Below, in pieces: positions 40,408 to 49,471 of a DNA stretch of 64,000 nucleotides (position 1 is the first letter of the stretch; the number at the start of each line of letters is the position of its first letter). The position numbers and the translations under genes are program-made. The notes beneath the pieces were generated by a model. It saw only the letters and a list, made by a program, of their open reading frames with translations. It was not told where the DNA came from and did not search any database. Source of the stretch: Salinarimonas rosea DSM 21201 (GTDB taxonomy: Bacteria; Pseudomonadota; Alphaproteobacteria; Rhizobiales; Beijerinckiaceae); contig NZ_AUBC01000020.1 in the NCBI RefSeq assembly GCF_000429045.1, positions 1 to 64,000 of the forward strand, in the 5' to 3' direction.

Positions 40408-41243
40408 TGGCCACGGCTGCTCCCGCCACGGCGCGGCGCCGGCCGCCGACCGTGCTCCTCGTCGCCGGCGGCTTCCTCGCCGCGACGGTTCTCGTCGCGC
40501 TCGCGGCGCCGCTCGTCGCGCCCTACGACCCGCTCGCCCAGAGCGTGATGGCGCGGCTGCGCGGCCCGGGCGCCGCGCATCTCCTCGGCACCGACCAGTT
40601 CGGCCGCGACCTGCTCTCGCGCATCCTCTACGGCCTGCGCGCCTCGCTCGCGATCTCCTTCGGCGCGGTCGGGCTCGCACTGCTGGTCGGCGGCACGCTC
40701 GGGCTGATCTCGGCCTACTACCGCGGCTGGACCGAGCGCATCGTCATGCGCGTCATGGACGTGCTCTTCGCCTTCCCGGTGATGCTGCTCGCCATCGGCA
40801 TCATCGCCGTGCTCGGCCCCGGCGCCACGACCACCGCGGCGGCGATCGCGATCGTTTACACGCCGATCTTCGCGCGCCTCCTGCGCGGGCCGGCGCTCGT
40901 CGTCGCGACGAGCGACTACGTGCTCTCGGCGCGCTCCATCGGGGCGTCGGACGCGCGCATCATCGCGCTGCACATCCTGCCCAACCTCGCGAGCGTCGTG
41001 CTCGTGCAGATGAGCCTCTTGATGTCCACCGCGATCCTGGTCGAGGCCTCGCTCTCCTTCCTCGGCCTCGGCACCCAGCCGCCGACGCCCTCGCTGGGCA
41101 TGATGCTCTCGGAGGGGCGCAACTTCCTGCTGCTGTCGCCCTGGTCGGCGGTGTTCTCGGGCCTCGCGATCCTGTTCGTCGCCTTCGTGCTCAACTTCTT
41201 CGGCGACGTGCTGCGGGACCAGCTCGACCCGCGGCTGCGCTGA
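40407..41243 (+). CDS. ABC importer permease, DppC/OppC-like
   Basis: The 278-residue protein starts with an N-terminal membrane segment, then LLGTDQFGRDLLSRILYGLR, the hallmark of DppC-type permeases. The cytoplasmic loop reads DYVLSARSIGASDARIIALHI, and LSFLGLGTQPPTPSLGMML follows. It ends this three-gene set. The 231-bp gap to the convergent murA contains no clear terminator, only GC-rich sequence with small inverted repeats. Confidence 0.92.
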   Translation: MATAAPATARRRPPTVLLVAGGFLAATVLVALAAPLVAPYDPLAQSVMARLRGPGAAHLLGTDQFGRDLLSRILYGLRASLAISFGAVGLALLVGGTLGLISAYYRGWTERIVMRVMDVLFAFPVMLLAIGIIAVLGPGATTTAAAIAIVYTPIFARLLRGPALVVATSDYVLSARSIGASDARIIALHILPNLASVVLVQMSLLMSTAILVEASLSFLGLGTQPPTPSLGMMLSEGRNFLLLSPWSAVFSGLAILFVAFVLNFFGDVLRDQLDPRLR

Positions 41244-41474
41244 CACGCACGGCGATGTGAGACTGCGATCGGAGGGCGCAGAGCGCCGACGGCCTCCCCG
41301 TCTCCCGCGTGCTGGTCGCCCGCCTGTCACTGCGCAGTCGGCGGCCCGGCACGATGGCGTCGAGGAGCGTTCCCGCCCGCCGGGCGAGGCCCTTTCCTTC
41401 CCCTCCAGGGAAGGAGAGCGCCCGTGGCGACCCTCGGCGCGAACCCGCGCGTGCGGGTGCCGCGGGACTTCCGT

Positions 41475-42740
41475 TCACGCCCGCGTCTCCCGCCGGATCG
41501 CCGCGCCGCAGCGCACGAGCTTGCGGTCGAGCTCCTCGTAGCCACGGTCGAGGTGGTAGACGCGGCTCACCACCGTCTCGCCCTGCGCCGCGAGCCCCGC
41601 GATCACCAGGCAGACGGAGGCGCGTAGATCCGTCGCCATCACCGGCGCGCCCTTCAGCTTGCGGCCGCCGCGCACCAGCGCCGAGGTGCCCTCGAGCCTG
41701 ATGTCGGCGCCGAGCCGGGAGAGCTCGGGAACATGCATGAAGCGGTTCTCGAACACCGTCTCGCGCACCAGCGCCGCGCCTTCGGCCACGCTCGCGAGCG
41801 CCATGTACTGCGCCTGCAGGTCGGTGGGAAAGCCGGGATAGGGCTCCGTCGTGACGTCGACCCCGCGCAACGGCCCGGTCCCGTCGACCATCAGCCCGCG
41901 ATCCGTGGGGAAGAGCCGTACGCCGGCGCTCTCCAGCACCTCGCCCACGACCGCGAGGTGCTCGAGATGCGCACCCGAGAGTTCGAGCCGTCCACCGGTG
42001 ATCGCGGCGGCGATGGCGTAGGTGCCGGCCTCGATCCGATCGGGGACGATCTCGTGGCGGGCCGCACGCCAGGTGGTCGGGCCGGCGATGCGGATGCGGT
42101 GCGTGCCCGCGCCCTCGATCGTGGCGCCCATGGCGACGAGGCAGGCGGCGAGATCCTGCACCTCGGGATCGCGCGCGGCGTTGAGGATCTCGGTCTCGCC
42201 GCGGGCGCGGGTCGCCGCCATCATCGCGGTCTCCGTCGCACCGACCGAGGGGCTCGCGAGCACGATCCGCCCGCCGACGAGCCCCCCCGCCGGCGCCTCG
42301 GCGACGATCACGCCCGCCTCGATCCCGACCTCGGCGCCGAGCGCCGCGAGCGCCTTCAGGTGCAGGTCGACCGGCCGCGCGCCGATGGCGCAGCCCCCCG
42401 GCAGCGAGACCCGCGCCTCGCCGAAGCGGGCGAGCAGCGGGCCGAGCACGAGCACGGAGGCGCGCATCCGGCGCACGCTGTCGTAGGGTGCCTCGCCGTT
42501 GCGCGCCGCGGCGGGGTCGAGCACGGCCTCGTGCGGGCCGGCGTGCTCGACCACGAGGCCGTAGCTCTCCACGAGCCGCAGCATGGTCTCGACGTCGGCG
42601 ACCCGCGGCAGGCCCGCGAGCCGCACAGGGGCGTCGGAGAGGAGCGCCGCCGCGATCTGCGGAAGCGCGGCGTTCTTCGCCCCGGCGATCGCGACCGCGC
42701 CCTCGAGCCGCCGGCCACCCTCGATCACGAGCACGTCCAT
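41475..42740 (-). CDS. murA: UDP-N-acetylglucosamine 1-carboxyvinyltransferase
   Basis: The 421-residue enolpyruvyl transferase makes UDP-GlcNAc-enolpyruvate, the first committed step of peptidoglycan synthesis. Lys22-Asn23 ([11 protein letters not shown]) and the catalytic Cys117 ([16 protein letters not shown]) are present, with the C-terminal [13 protein letters not shown]-like end ([15 protein letters not shown]). The Cys suggests a fosfomycin-sensitive type. It lies between the importer permease and nagA, an unusual place. It may be a second copy serving recycling or simply the cell's MurA; the window cannot decide. It is divergent from nagA. Confidence 0.94.
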   Translation of the reverse strand: MDVLVIEGGRRLEGAVAIAGAKNAALPQIAAALLSDAPVRLAGLPRVADVETMLRLVESYGLVVEHAGPHEAVLDPAAARNGEAPYDSVRRMRASVLVLGPLLARFGEARVSLPGGCAIGARPVDLHLKALAALGAEVGIEAGVIVAEAPAGGLVGGRIVLASPSVGATETAMMAATRARGETEILNAARDPEVQDLAACLVAMGATIEGAGTHRIRIAGPTTWRAARHEIVPDRIEAGTYAIAAAITGGRLELSGAHLEHLAVVGEVLESAGVRLFPTDRGLMVDGTGPLRGVDVTTEPYPGFPTDLQAQYMALASVAEGAALVRETVFENRFMHVPELSRLGADIRLEGTSALVRGGRKLKGAPVMATDLRASVCLVIAGLAAQGETVVSRVYHLDRGYEELDRKLVRCGAAIRRETRA

Positions 42741-42871
42741 CCCGCCCTCCCGCGTGCGCCGGCGCTTGCCGCCCCGCGCCCTGTGGTCCTATGGTGGTCT
42801 TCGTTCGGTGGGCCCGCCCAGCGAGCCACGACCGTCGCAGGCAACGCGCCGCGAGGCAAGACCACCACGCT

Positions 42872-42920
42872 CGTTCCCGCAAGGGTCGTTCCCGCAGCAC
42901 CCGTTCCGCAGCACCCGTTC
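42872..42920. repeat. Short tandem repeat upstream of nagA
   Basis: Units CGTTCCCGCAAGGGT (42872-42886), CGTTCCCGCAGCACC (42887-42901), CGTTCCGCAGCACC (42902-42915) and a partial CGTTC (42916-42920) run head to tail, ending 10 bases before the nagA ATG. Confidence 0.75.
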
Positions 42921-42930
42921 GGAGCCGCCC

Positions 42931-44055
42931 ATGACCGCCTTCGCCATCGCGGCCCCGCGCCTGTTCGACGGCGAGACCCTCCGGGACGAGACCGTCGTCG
43001 TCGTCGAAGCCGGGCGGATCGCCGCGATCGGCGACGCCGCCCGGGCCGAGGGCCTGCCCTGCACCCGGCTGCCGGAGGGCGCCGTCCTCGCGCCGGGCTT
43101 CGTCGATCTCCAGGTGAACGGCGGCGGCGGCGTCCTCCTCAACGACGACCCGAGCCCCGCCGCCGTCGCCACGATCGTCGCCGCCCACCGGGCGCACGGG
43201 ACGACCGCGCTCCTGCCCACCCTGATCAGCGACACGGAGGAGGTGCTCGACCGGCTCGTCGCCGCCGCGCCGGAGATCGCGCGCGTGCCGGGGGTCGCGG
43301 GGTTCCACATCGAGGGCCCGTTCCTCGCGCCGGCCCGGCGGGGCGTCCACCGCACCGAGGTCCTGCGCGTGCCCGGCGAGGCGGATTTCGCCCGCCTCGC
43401 CCGGCTCGCGGCCATCGCGCCGACGATCCTGACGCTCGCGCCCGAGCGGGTTCCAGACGGCGCGATCGCGCGCTTCGTCGCGGCCGGCGTGCGGGTGTTC
43501 GTCGGCCATTCGGACGCCGACGCGGACACCGTGGCGCGCGCCGCGGCGGAAGGGGCGGTCGGCGCGACGCATCTCTTCAACGCCATGTCCCAGACGACGG
43601 CGCGCGAGCCGGGCGTCGTCGGCGCCGTCCTCGACGACGCGCGCCTCGGCGCCGGGATCATCTGCGACGGCCTGCACGTCCACCCGGCGAACCTGCGCGG
43701 CGCCTACCGGCTGATGGGCGCCCGCCGCCTCGCCCTCGTCACCGACGCGATGCCCTCGCTCGGCTCCGCCGAAGGCGGCTTCGTGCTGCAGGGCCGCCCG
43801 ATCCGGCTCGAGAACGGCCGGCTCACGGCCGGCGACGGCACGCTCGCCGGCGCGCATCTCGGCATGGACGAGGCCGCGCGCAACGCGATGCGCCTGATGG
43901 GCGCATCCCTCACCGACGCGCTGAGGATGGCGACCGCCACCCCGGCGGGGCTCGCCGGCCTCGGCGGCGGGCGCGGCCGGATCGCGCCCGGCGGCCGCGC
44001 CGACCTCGTCGCGCTCGACGCGGCGCTGGAGATCCTCGACGTGTGGTCGGCCTAG
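42931..44055 (+). CDS. nagA: N-acetylglucosamine-6-phosphate deacetylase
   Basis: The 374-residue amidohydrolase converts GlcNAc-6-phosphate to GlcN-6-phosphate and acetate. Family motifs are LAPGFVDLQVNGGGG, GFHIEGPFLAPARRGVH, VFVGHSDADADT, GATHLFNAMSQ, ICDGLHVHPANLR and LVTDAMPSLG. It receives product from MurQ and NagK and feeds the SIS-domain protein. Its 3' end overlaps the convergent amidase gene by 4 bp. The 190-bp divergent region with murA contains a TGGTCC/TGGTGGTC element (42784-42799) and the tandem repeat. Confidence 0.96.
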   Translation: MTAFAIAAPRLFDGETLRDETVVVVEAGRIAAIGDAARAEGLPCTRLPEGAVLAPGFVDLQVNGGGGVLLNDDPSPAAVATIVAAHRAHGTTALLPTLISDTEEVLDRLVAAAPEIARVPGVAGFHIEGPFLAPARRGVHRTEVLRVPGEADFARLARLAAIAPTILTLAPERVPDGAIARFVAAGVRVFVGHSDADADTVARAAAEGAVGATHLFNAMSQTTAREPGVVGAVLDDARLGAGIICDGLHVHPANLRGAYRLMGARRLALVTDAMPSLGSAEGGFVLQGRPIRLENGRLTAGDGTLAGAHLGMDEAARNAMRLMGASLTDALRMATATPAGLAGLGGGRGRIAPGGRADLVALDAALEILDVWSA

Positions 44056-45518
44056 GTCGCGTCGACCGCGGAACGCCGCCGCTCGGCGGCGCCTCGGACC
44101 TGCGGCCACTCCCGCTGCGGTGCGCGCAGGCGCTCGAAGGCGGCCGCCGCGCGCAGGACCGCCACGTCGGCGAAGCGCGGACCGGCGATCTGGAGGCCGA
44201 TGGGCAGGCCTCCCGTCGTGTAGCCGCAATTCACCGAGATCGCCGGCTGCTCGGACATGTTGAAGCCCACCGTGAACCCGATGTGCTCGAAGGGGCGCTG
44301 CCAGTCGTTCGTCGGCGAGGCCCAGTCCGCCGGGTAGGTCGGCATCGGCGCCACCGGCGAGATCAGGAGATCGAAGGGTGCGCTCGCGGCCAGCGACGCG
44401 CGGCGCATGGCGTCGATCTGCGCGAAGCCGCGATAGACCGCCTCGCCCGACAGCTCCGCCCCGCTCTGCGCCCAGGAGAAGATGTAGGGCAGGATCGCGG
44501 CGCGCTTCGCCTCCGGCAGGCCGGCGATGTCGGCCCAGGCCCGTGCGCGCCAGAAGCGGTCGAGCCCGTCGAGCATCTCGCGGGTCAGGAACGGCCCCGC
44601 CTCCTCGACGATCGCCCCCGCCTCGGCGAAGGCGGACGCCGCCCGCTCCACCGCCGCGCGCACCTCGGGCTCGACCTCGGCTCCGACGCCGCAATCGAGC
44701 ACGAGGCCGATCTTCAGCCCGCCGACCCCGTGGTCGAGGTCGAGCCAGGGCAGGTCCGCGGGCGGCAGGCACATCGCGTCGCGGCTGTCGGGGCGCGAGA
44801 GAACGCTCATGTAGAGAGCGGTATCGGCGACGGTGCGGGTCATCGGGCCGGCGACGCGGCCGAGGAAGGGCGGGTCGATCGGCACGCGCCCGAAGCTCGG
44901 CTTGAAGCCGACGACGCCGCACCAGCCCGCCGGCAGGCGGATCGAGCCCCCGATGTCGGTGCCGATATGGAGCGGTCCGTAGCCCGCCGCCGCCGCGGCA
45001 CCGGCGCCCGCGGAGGATCCGCCGGGGTTGAGGTCCGTGTTCCAGGGGTTGCGGGCGAGCGCGTGGAAGCTCGACAGGCCCGACGACAGCATGCCGTAGT
45101 CGGGCATGGTGGTGCGCGCCACGATCACGCCGCCCGCCTCGCGGGTGCGCGCCGCCGGCGGCGCGTCGACGGCGGAGGGCACGAGATCGCGCGCGGCGGT
45201 GCCGAGCGGCATGCCGAGCCCCTTCGTGGCGATGTTCTCCTTGATCGTCACCGGCACGCCGTCGATCGGCCCGGCCGGCTCGCCCGTGGCCCAGCGCGCC
45301 TCCGAGGCCCGCGCCGCCTCGAGCGCGGCCTGCGGGTCGAAGGCCCAGAGCGCGTGGAGCACCGGCTCGGACGCCTCGATGCGGGCGATCACCGCTTCGG
45401 TGACCTCGACGGGCGAGAGGCGCTTCGCCTCGTAGGCGGCGACGAGGTCGCAGGCCGTGAGATCGGCGAGGTCTGTCGAGGGGGCGGTCATCGGAGCGGG
45501 TCCTTCTTCGTGTGTCAT
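44052..45518 (-). CDS. Amidase-signature-family amidase
   Basis: The 488-residue hydrolase has the Ser-cisSer-Lys catalytic set: Lys in VPVTIKENIATKG, Ser in NPGGSSAGAGAAAAAGYGP and Ser in IGTDIGGSIRLPAGWCG. Substrates of this family are diverse amides. ATG 45518 overlaps the upstream ATPase stop (ATGA). An in-frame ATG at 45491 with AAGGA 10 bases upstream gives the more family-like start MTAPSTDLADLT, so either is possible. It is the last gene of the second ABC importer operon and probably hydrolyses an imported amide (inference). Confidence 0.9.
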   Translation of the reverse strand: MTHEEGPAPMTAPSTDLADLTACDLVAAYEAKRLSPVEVTEAVIARIEASEPVLHALWAFDPQAALEAARASEARWATGEPAGPIDGVPVTIKENIATKGLGMPLGTAARDLVPSAVDAPPAARTREAGGVIVARTTMPDYGMLSSGLSSFHALARNPWNTDLNPGGSSAGAGAAAAAGYGPLHIGTDIGGSIRLPAGWCGVVGFKPSFGRVPIDPPFLGRVAGPMTRTVADTALYMSVLSRPDSRDAMCLPPADLPWLDLDHGVGGLKIGLVLDCGVGAEVEPEVRAAVERAASAFAEAGAIVEEAGPFLTREMLDGLDRFWRARAWADIAGLPEAKRAAILPYIFSWAQSGAELSGEAVYRGFAQIDAMRRASLAASAPFDLLISPVAPMPTYPADWASPTNDWQRPFEHIGFTVGFNMSEQPAISVNCGYTTGGLPIGLQIAGPRFADVAVLRAAAAFERLRAPQREWPQVRGAAERRRSAVDAT

Positions 45519-46378
45519 CCGTTCGCCCGCGCCGCCTCCGCCGCGCGGGTGCGGCGATGGCGGCCCGGGACGGCGTCGAGGAGCGTGCGGGTATAGGCGT
45601 GGGAGGGCGCGTCGAAGACGGCGTCCGTCACCCCCTCCTCGACGATCCGCCCGGCCTGCATGACGCAGACCCGGTCCGTGATCACGCGCACGACCGAGAG
45701 GTCGTGGCTGATGAAGAGGTAGGCGAGGCCGAGCTGCTCCTGCAGGTCCATCATCAGGTTGAGCACCTGGGCCTGAACGGAGACGTCCAGCGCCGAGACC
45801 GGCTCGTCGCAGACGATCAGTGCCGGGCGCGTGACCAGCGCGCGGGCGATGGCGATGCGCTGGCGCTGCCCGCCGGAGAACTCGTGCGGGTACTTCTCCG
45901 CGGCCGACGCCGGCAGGCCCACCTGGTCGAGCGCCTCGCGCACGCGCCTCTCCCGCGTGGACGCGTCGACCTCGGGCTCGAGCGAGCGGATCGGCTCGGC
46001 CACGATGCGGCCGACGGAATGGCGCGGGTCGAGGGAGCCGTAGGGGTCCTGGAAGATCGCCTGGAAGTGCTTGCGCTCGGCCCGCAGCTCCGCGCGCGAG
46101 AGCGCGAACAGGTCGCGCCCGCGAAAGCGCACGCTCCCCTCCTGCGGGGTCTCGAGTGCCATGACGGTGCGCGCCAGCGTGGACTTGCCGCAGCCCGATT
46201 CGCCGACGATGCCCAGGCTCTCGCCGGGGCGCAGCGTCAGGCTCACGCCATGCAACGCGGTGAAGGTCGGCGCCGGCTCGAGCAGGGTGCGCCGCGGCAG
46301 TCGGTAGCGGCGCACGAGATCGTGCACCTCGACGAGCGGCGGCGCGTCCCCGCGGATGCCGATGGCAGGAGCGTTCAT
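45515..46378 (-). CDS. Second ABC importer, ATPase OppF/DppF-like
   Basis: The 287-residue ATPase has Walker [12 protein letters not shown]-loop AIFQDPYGSLDPR, signature FSGGQRQRI, Walker B IVCDEPVSALD and H-loop FISHDLSVV. It overlaps its neighbours by 4 nt on both sides, giving a tightly coupled unit. The family's C-terminal Cys-rich extension is missing, as in some DppF proteins. Confidence 0.92.
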   Translation of the reverse strand: MNAPAIGIRGDAPPLVEVHDLVRRYRLPRRTLLEPAPTFTALHGVSLTLRPGESLGIVGESGCGKSTLARTVMALETPQEGSVRFRGRDLFALSRAELRAERKHFQAIFQDPYGSLDPRHSVGRIVAEPIRSLEPEVDASTRERRVREALDQVGLPASAAEKYPHEFSGGQRQRIAIARALVTRPALIVCDEPVSALDVSVQAQVLNLMMDLQEQLGLAYLFISHDLSVVRVITDRVCVMQAGRIVEEGVTDAVFDAPSHAYTRTLLDAVPGRHRRTRAAEAARANG

Positions 46379-47424
46379 CGTGCGCCCTCCGGCTTCGCGA
46401 CGGGCGCGGTCGCGCCGGCCTCGGGCGGGTGCGGATGCACGCAGGCGGCGGCGTGGTCCGCGCGGTCGGGCGTGCCGAGCGGCGCGAGCGGGGGCGGCGC
46501 GACGCGGCAATCGTCCTGCGCCCGCGGGCAGCGCGGTGCGAAGGCGCAGCCCGGCGGGCGATGGCGCGGATCGGGCACCTGGCCCGGGATCGCGGCGAGC
46601 CGGCGCTTGCGCCCGCTCGCGTCCCGCGCGCTGGTCAGGAGCGCGGAGCGCGGCGACGCCGCGAAGAGCCCGCGGGTGTAGGGATGCGCCATGTGGGCGA
46701 AGACGTCGCGCGTACGCCCGCTCTCGACCACGCGTCCGGCATACATCACCATCATCCGCTCGCAGGTCTGCTCGACGACGCCGAGATCGTGGGTGATGAG
46801 GACGAGCGCCATGCCCATCTCGGCCACGAGGTCCTCGAGGAGGTCGAGAATCTGCGCCTGGATGGTCACGTCGAGCGCCGTCGTCGGCTCGTCGGCGATG
46901 AGCACGTCCGGCCCGCAGGCGAGCGCGATGGCGATGACGACGCGCTGGCGCTGCCCGCCCGAGAGCTGGTGCGGGTAGAGGTCGAGCGAGAAGCGCGGGC
47001 CGGGCAGGCCGACGCGGTCGAGGAGCGCACGCGCCCGTCCCGCGGCCTCTCCCTTCGAGAGGCGCAGGTGGAGGATCAGGCTCTCGGCGATCTGCGCGCC
47101 GATGGTCTTCACCGGATTGAGCGCCGTCATCGGCTCCTGGAACACCATGGCGATTCGCCGCCCGCGGATCGCCTGCATCTCCCGCTCGGGCGTCGCCAGC
47201 AGGTCCTGCCCGTCGAGGCGAATCGCGCCCGTCGCCCGCGCGGCGCCCGGCAGGAGCCCCATGACGGCGAGCGCCGTCATCGACTTGCCGCAGCCCGATT
47301 CGCCGACGAGGCCGAGCTTCTCGCCGCGGTCGAGGGCGAGATCGACGCCCTCCAGGATCGGCGCCGCGCCCGTCGGCGCGGGGATCTCGACGCGCAGGTC
47401 GTGGATCTCGAGGAGCCGGCTCAT
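46375..47424 (-). CDS. Second ABC importer, ATPase OppD/DppD-like
   Basis: The 349-residue ATPase has Walker [11 protein letters not shown]-loop [11 protein letters not shown], signature LSGGQRQRV, Walker [12 protein letters not shown] and H-loop ITHDLGVV. The C-terminal domain contains [15 protein letters not shown] and a His/Pro-rich end. It overlaps the permease and OppF-like genes by 4 nt each. Confidence 0.92.
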   Translation of the reverse strand: MSRLLEIHDLRVEIPAPTGAAPILEGVDLALDRGEKLGLVGESGCGKSMTALAVMGLLPGAARATGAIRLDGQDLLATPEREMQAIRGRRIAMVFQEPMTALNPVKTIGAQIAESLILHLRLSKGEAAGRARALLDRVGLPGPRFSLDLYPHQLSGGQRQRVVIAIALACGPDVLIADEPTTALDVTIQAQILDLLEDLVAEMGMALVLITHDLGVVEQTCERMMVMYAGRVVESGRTRDVFAHMAHPYTRGLFAASPRSALLTSARDASGRKRRLAAIPGQVPDPRHRPPGCAFAPRCPRAQDDCRVAPPPLAPLGTPDRADHAAACVHPHPPEAGATAPVAKPEGAR

Positions 47425-48275
47425 CGCGCACGCCTCACCTTCGGGTCGAGCGCGTCGCGCAGGCCGTCGCCGAGCAGGTTGAGGCCGAGCACGGCGATGG
47501 TGATGGCGAGGCCCGGGAAGACCGCGAGCCAGGGCGCGGAATAGATGTAGGTCTGCGCGTCGAACAGCATCTTGCCCCAGGAGGGCTGCGGCGGCTGCAC
47601 GCCGAGCCCCACGTAGGAGAGCCCCGCCTCGGCGACGATGGCGAGCGCGAACTGGATCGTCGCCTGCACGACGAGCACCGCCGTGCAGTTCGGCAGGACG
47701 TGCTCGACGGTAATGGCGAGATCGCTCTTGCCGGCGCAGCGCGCCGCGAGGACGAAGTCGCGCTTCCACAGCCCCAGCGCGGCACCGCGGGTGAGGCGCG
47801 CGAACACGGGAATGTTGAAGATCCCGATCGCCACGATGGCGTTCACCGCGCCCGGCCCCGCGAGCGCGGTGATGATGACCGCCGTCAGGAGCGCCGGGAA
47901 GGCGAAGGCGAGATCGGTCGAGCGCATGACGACGTCGTCGACGAGCCCGCCCCTCGCCGCCGCCAGCGCACCGAGCGGCACGCCGATGCCGGCGCCGACC
48001 AGCACCGCCACGACCGCGACCACGATCGAGACCTGCGCGCCGGCCATGATCTGGGAGAGGACGTCGCGCCCGAAGAAGTCGGTGCCCAGCGGATGCGCGA
48101 GCGAGGGCGGCTCGAGCTTGTTGAGGATGTTCAGGGCGGTCGGCTCCCAGGGCGTCCACACGAGCGAGACGAGCGCCATGCCGACGAAGATCGCCGTGAC
48201 GACGAGGCCCACGACGAGGCTCGGGCTCGCGGCCGGGACGAGCCGCCCGCGCGGCTTCTGCACCGCGCCACTCAT
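47421..48275 (-). CDS. Second ABC importer, permease DppC-like
   Basis: The 284-residue membrane protein has HPLGTDFFGRDVLSQIMAGA, the DppC N-terminal signature, the loop DFVLAARCAGKSDLAITVEH, and LSYVGLGVQPPQPSWGKML. About six membrane segments are predicted. Four-base overlaps link it to both neighbouring genes. Confidence 0.92.
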   Translation of the reverse strand: MSGAVQKPRGRLVPAASPSLVVGLVVTAIFVGMALVSLVWTPWEPTALNILNKLEPPSLAHPLGTDFFGRDVLSQIMAGAQVSIVVAVVAVLVGAGIGVPLGALAAARGGLVDDVVMRSTDLAFAFPALLTAVIITALAGPGAVNAIVAIGIFNIPVFARLTRGAALGLWKRDFVLAARCAGKSDLAITVEHVLPNCTAVLVVQATIQFALAIVAEAGLSYVGLGVQPPQPSWGKMLFDAQTYIYSAPWLAVFPGLAITIAVLGLNLLGDGLRDALDPKVRRAR

Positions 48276-49225
48276 CGCGCGCCCCCCCGCGAGAGCCGCG
48301 GATCGAGAGCGGCGTAGGCGAGGTCGACGACGAAGTTCACGACGATGACGGAGACGGCCAGGAGCGTGACGAGGCTCTGCACCGTGACGAGGTCGCGCTG
48401 GGCGATGGCCTGGAACACGAGGCGCCCGAGCCCGGGCAGGGTGAAGACGTTCTCGATGATGATCGTCCCCGCGAGCAGGAAGGAGAATTGCAGTCCCATG
48501 ATGGTGACGACGGGGATCAGCGCGTTGGGCACCGCATGGCGCCACAGGGCCGCCTCCCCGGAGAGGCCCTTGGCACGCGCCGTGCGGATGAAGTCCTCGC
48601 CCAGCGTCTCGATCACGGAGGAGCGCGTCACCCGCGCGAGGATCGCCGCCTGCGGCAGGGCGAGCGCGAAGGCGGGCAGGACGAGCGCCTCGAGCCCCGC
48701 GAGGAGCCCCGCCTCCCAGCCGGGAAAGCCCGAGGCCGGCAGCCAGCCCAGCGTCAGCGAGAACAGGACGACGAGCATGAGCCCGAGCCAGAAGTTCGGG
48801 ACGGCGACGCCGACCTGCGCGACCCCCATCGTCGCGAGGTCCCCCGCCCGCCCGCGCCGCGAGGCGGCATAGACGCCGACCGGAATCGCGATCAGCGTCG
48901 AGAGCACGAGGGCGAGCACCGCGAGCGGCAGGCTCACCGCGGCCCGCTGCGCCACGAGGTCGGCCACGGGGACGGAATAGGTGTAGCTCGTGCCGAGATC
49001 GCCGACGAGAAAGCCGCCGATCCAGTCGAGATAGCGCCAGACCACCGGCTGATCGAGGCCCATCTCGGCCCTCAGCGCGGCCAGCGTATCGGGCCGCGCC
49101 CCGGTGCCGAGGATGATCGCCGCGGGATCGCCGGGCAGCACGGCCATGGCCACGAACACGACGAGGCTCGCCGCGAAGGCGGTGAGGACGAGCGCGATCG
49201 TGCGGCCGAGGAAATAGCGGGGCAA
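48272..49225 (-). CDS. Second ABC importer, permease DppB-like
   Basis: The 317-residue membrane protein starts PRYFLGRTIALVLTAFAASL and has the family blocks GLDQPVVWRYLDWIGGFLVGDL and DFIRTARAKGLSGEAALWRH. The start is a TTG at 49225 preceded by GAAGAAG; no in-frame ATG gives a full N-terminus. It is separated from its binding-protein gene by 246 bp that hold the second copy of the palindromic repeat. Confidence 0.9.
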   Translation of the reverse strand: MPRYFLGRTIALVLTAFAASLVVFVAMAVLPGDPAAIILGTGARPDTLAALRAEMGLDQPVVWRYLDWIGGFLVGDLGTSYTYSVPVADLVAQRAAVSLPLAVLALVLSTLIAIPVGVYAASRRGRAGDLATMGVAQVGVAVPNFWLGLMLVVLFSLTLGWLPASGFPGWEAGLLAGLEALVLPAFALALPQAAILARVTRSSVIETLGEDFIRTARAKGLSGEAALWRHAVPNALIPVVTIMGLQFSFLLAGTIIIENVFTLPGLGRLVFQAIAQRDLVTVQSLVTLLAVSVIVVNFVVDLAYAALDPRLSRGGAR

Positions 49226-49254
49226 GTCTTCTTCATCCTCTCGGCTGCGCCTCC

Positions 49255-49439
49255 TGTCGTCCCGGGCGCCGAAGGCGACCCGGGACCCGGAACCGCAGGT
49301 GTCCGGTGGAGCGGCGTGACGACGTCGCGGCCACTGGACGCCCGCATCGGCGCCGCGTGGACGGACGCGCTCTCGCGCGCCCTGAGTGAAGCGGCACGTG
49401 TTCTGGGTCCCGGGCCCGCTTCGCGACCCGGGATGACGG
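49255..49439. repeat. Palindromic intergenic repeat, copy 2
   Basis: This copy has the same terminal inverted repeats (TGTCGTCCCGG and CCGGGATGAC) and inner hairpins as the element at 1709-1889. It lies between the binding-protein gene and the permease gene of one operon. In the mRNA it would fold strongly. Confidence 0.75.
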
Positions 49440-49471
49440 AGGTGGCGCCCTCGGAAGAGCGCCCCTCCCCC

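Noticed and set aside
41244-41474. 231-bp gap between the DppC-like permease gene and murA searched for a third repeat copy or small gene
   Set aside because: It lacks the terminal motifs of the repeat family, and short open frames in it have no recognisable product.
41733-45596. Very long open frame (1287 codons) spanning murA, nagA and the amidase
   Set aside because: It covers three clear genes in other frames, and its translation is repetitive and unrelated to any family.
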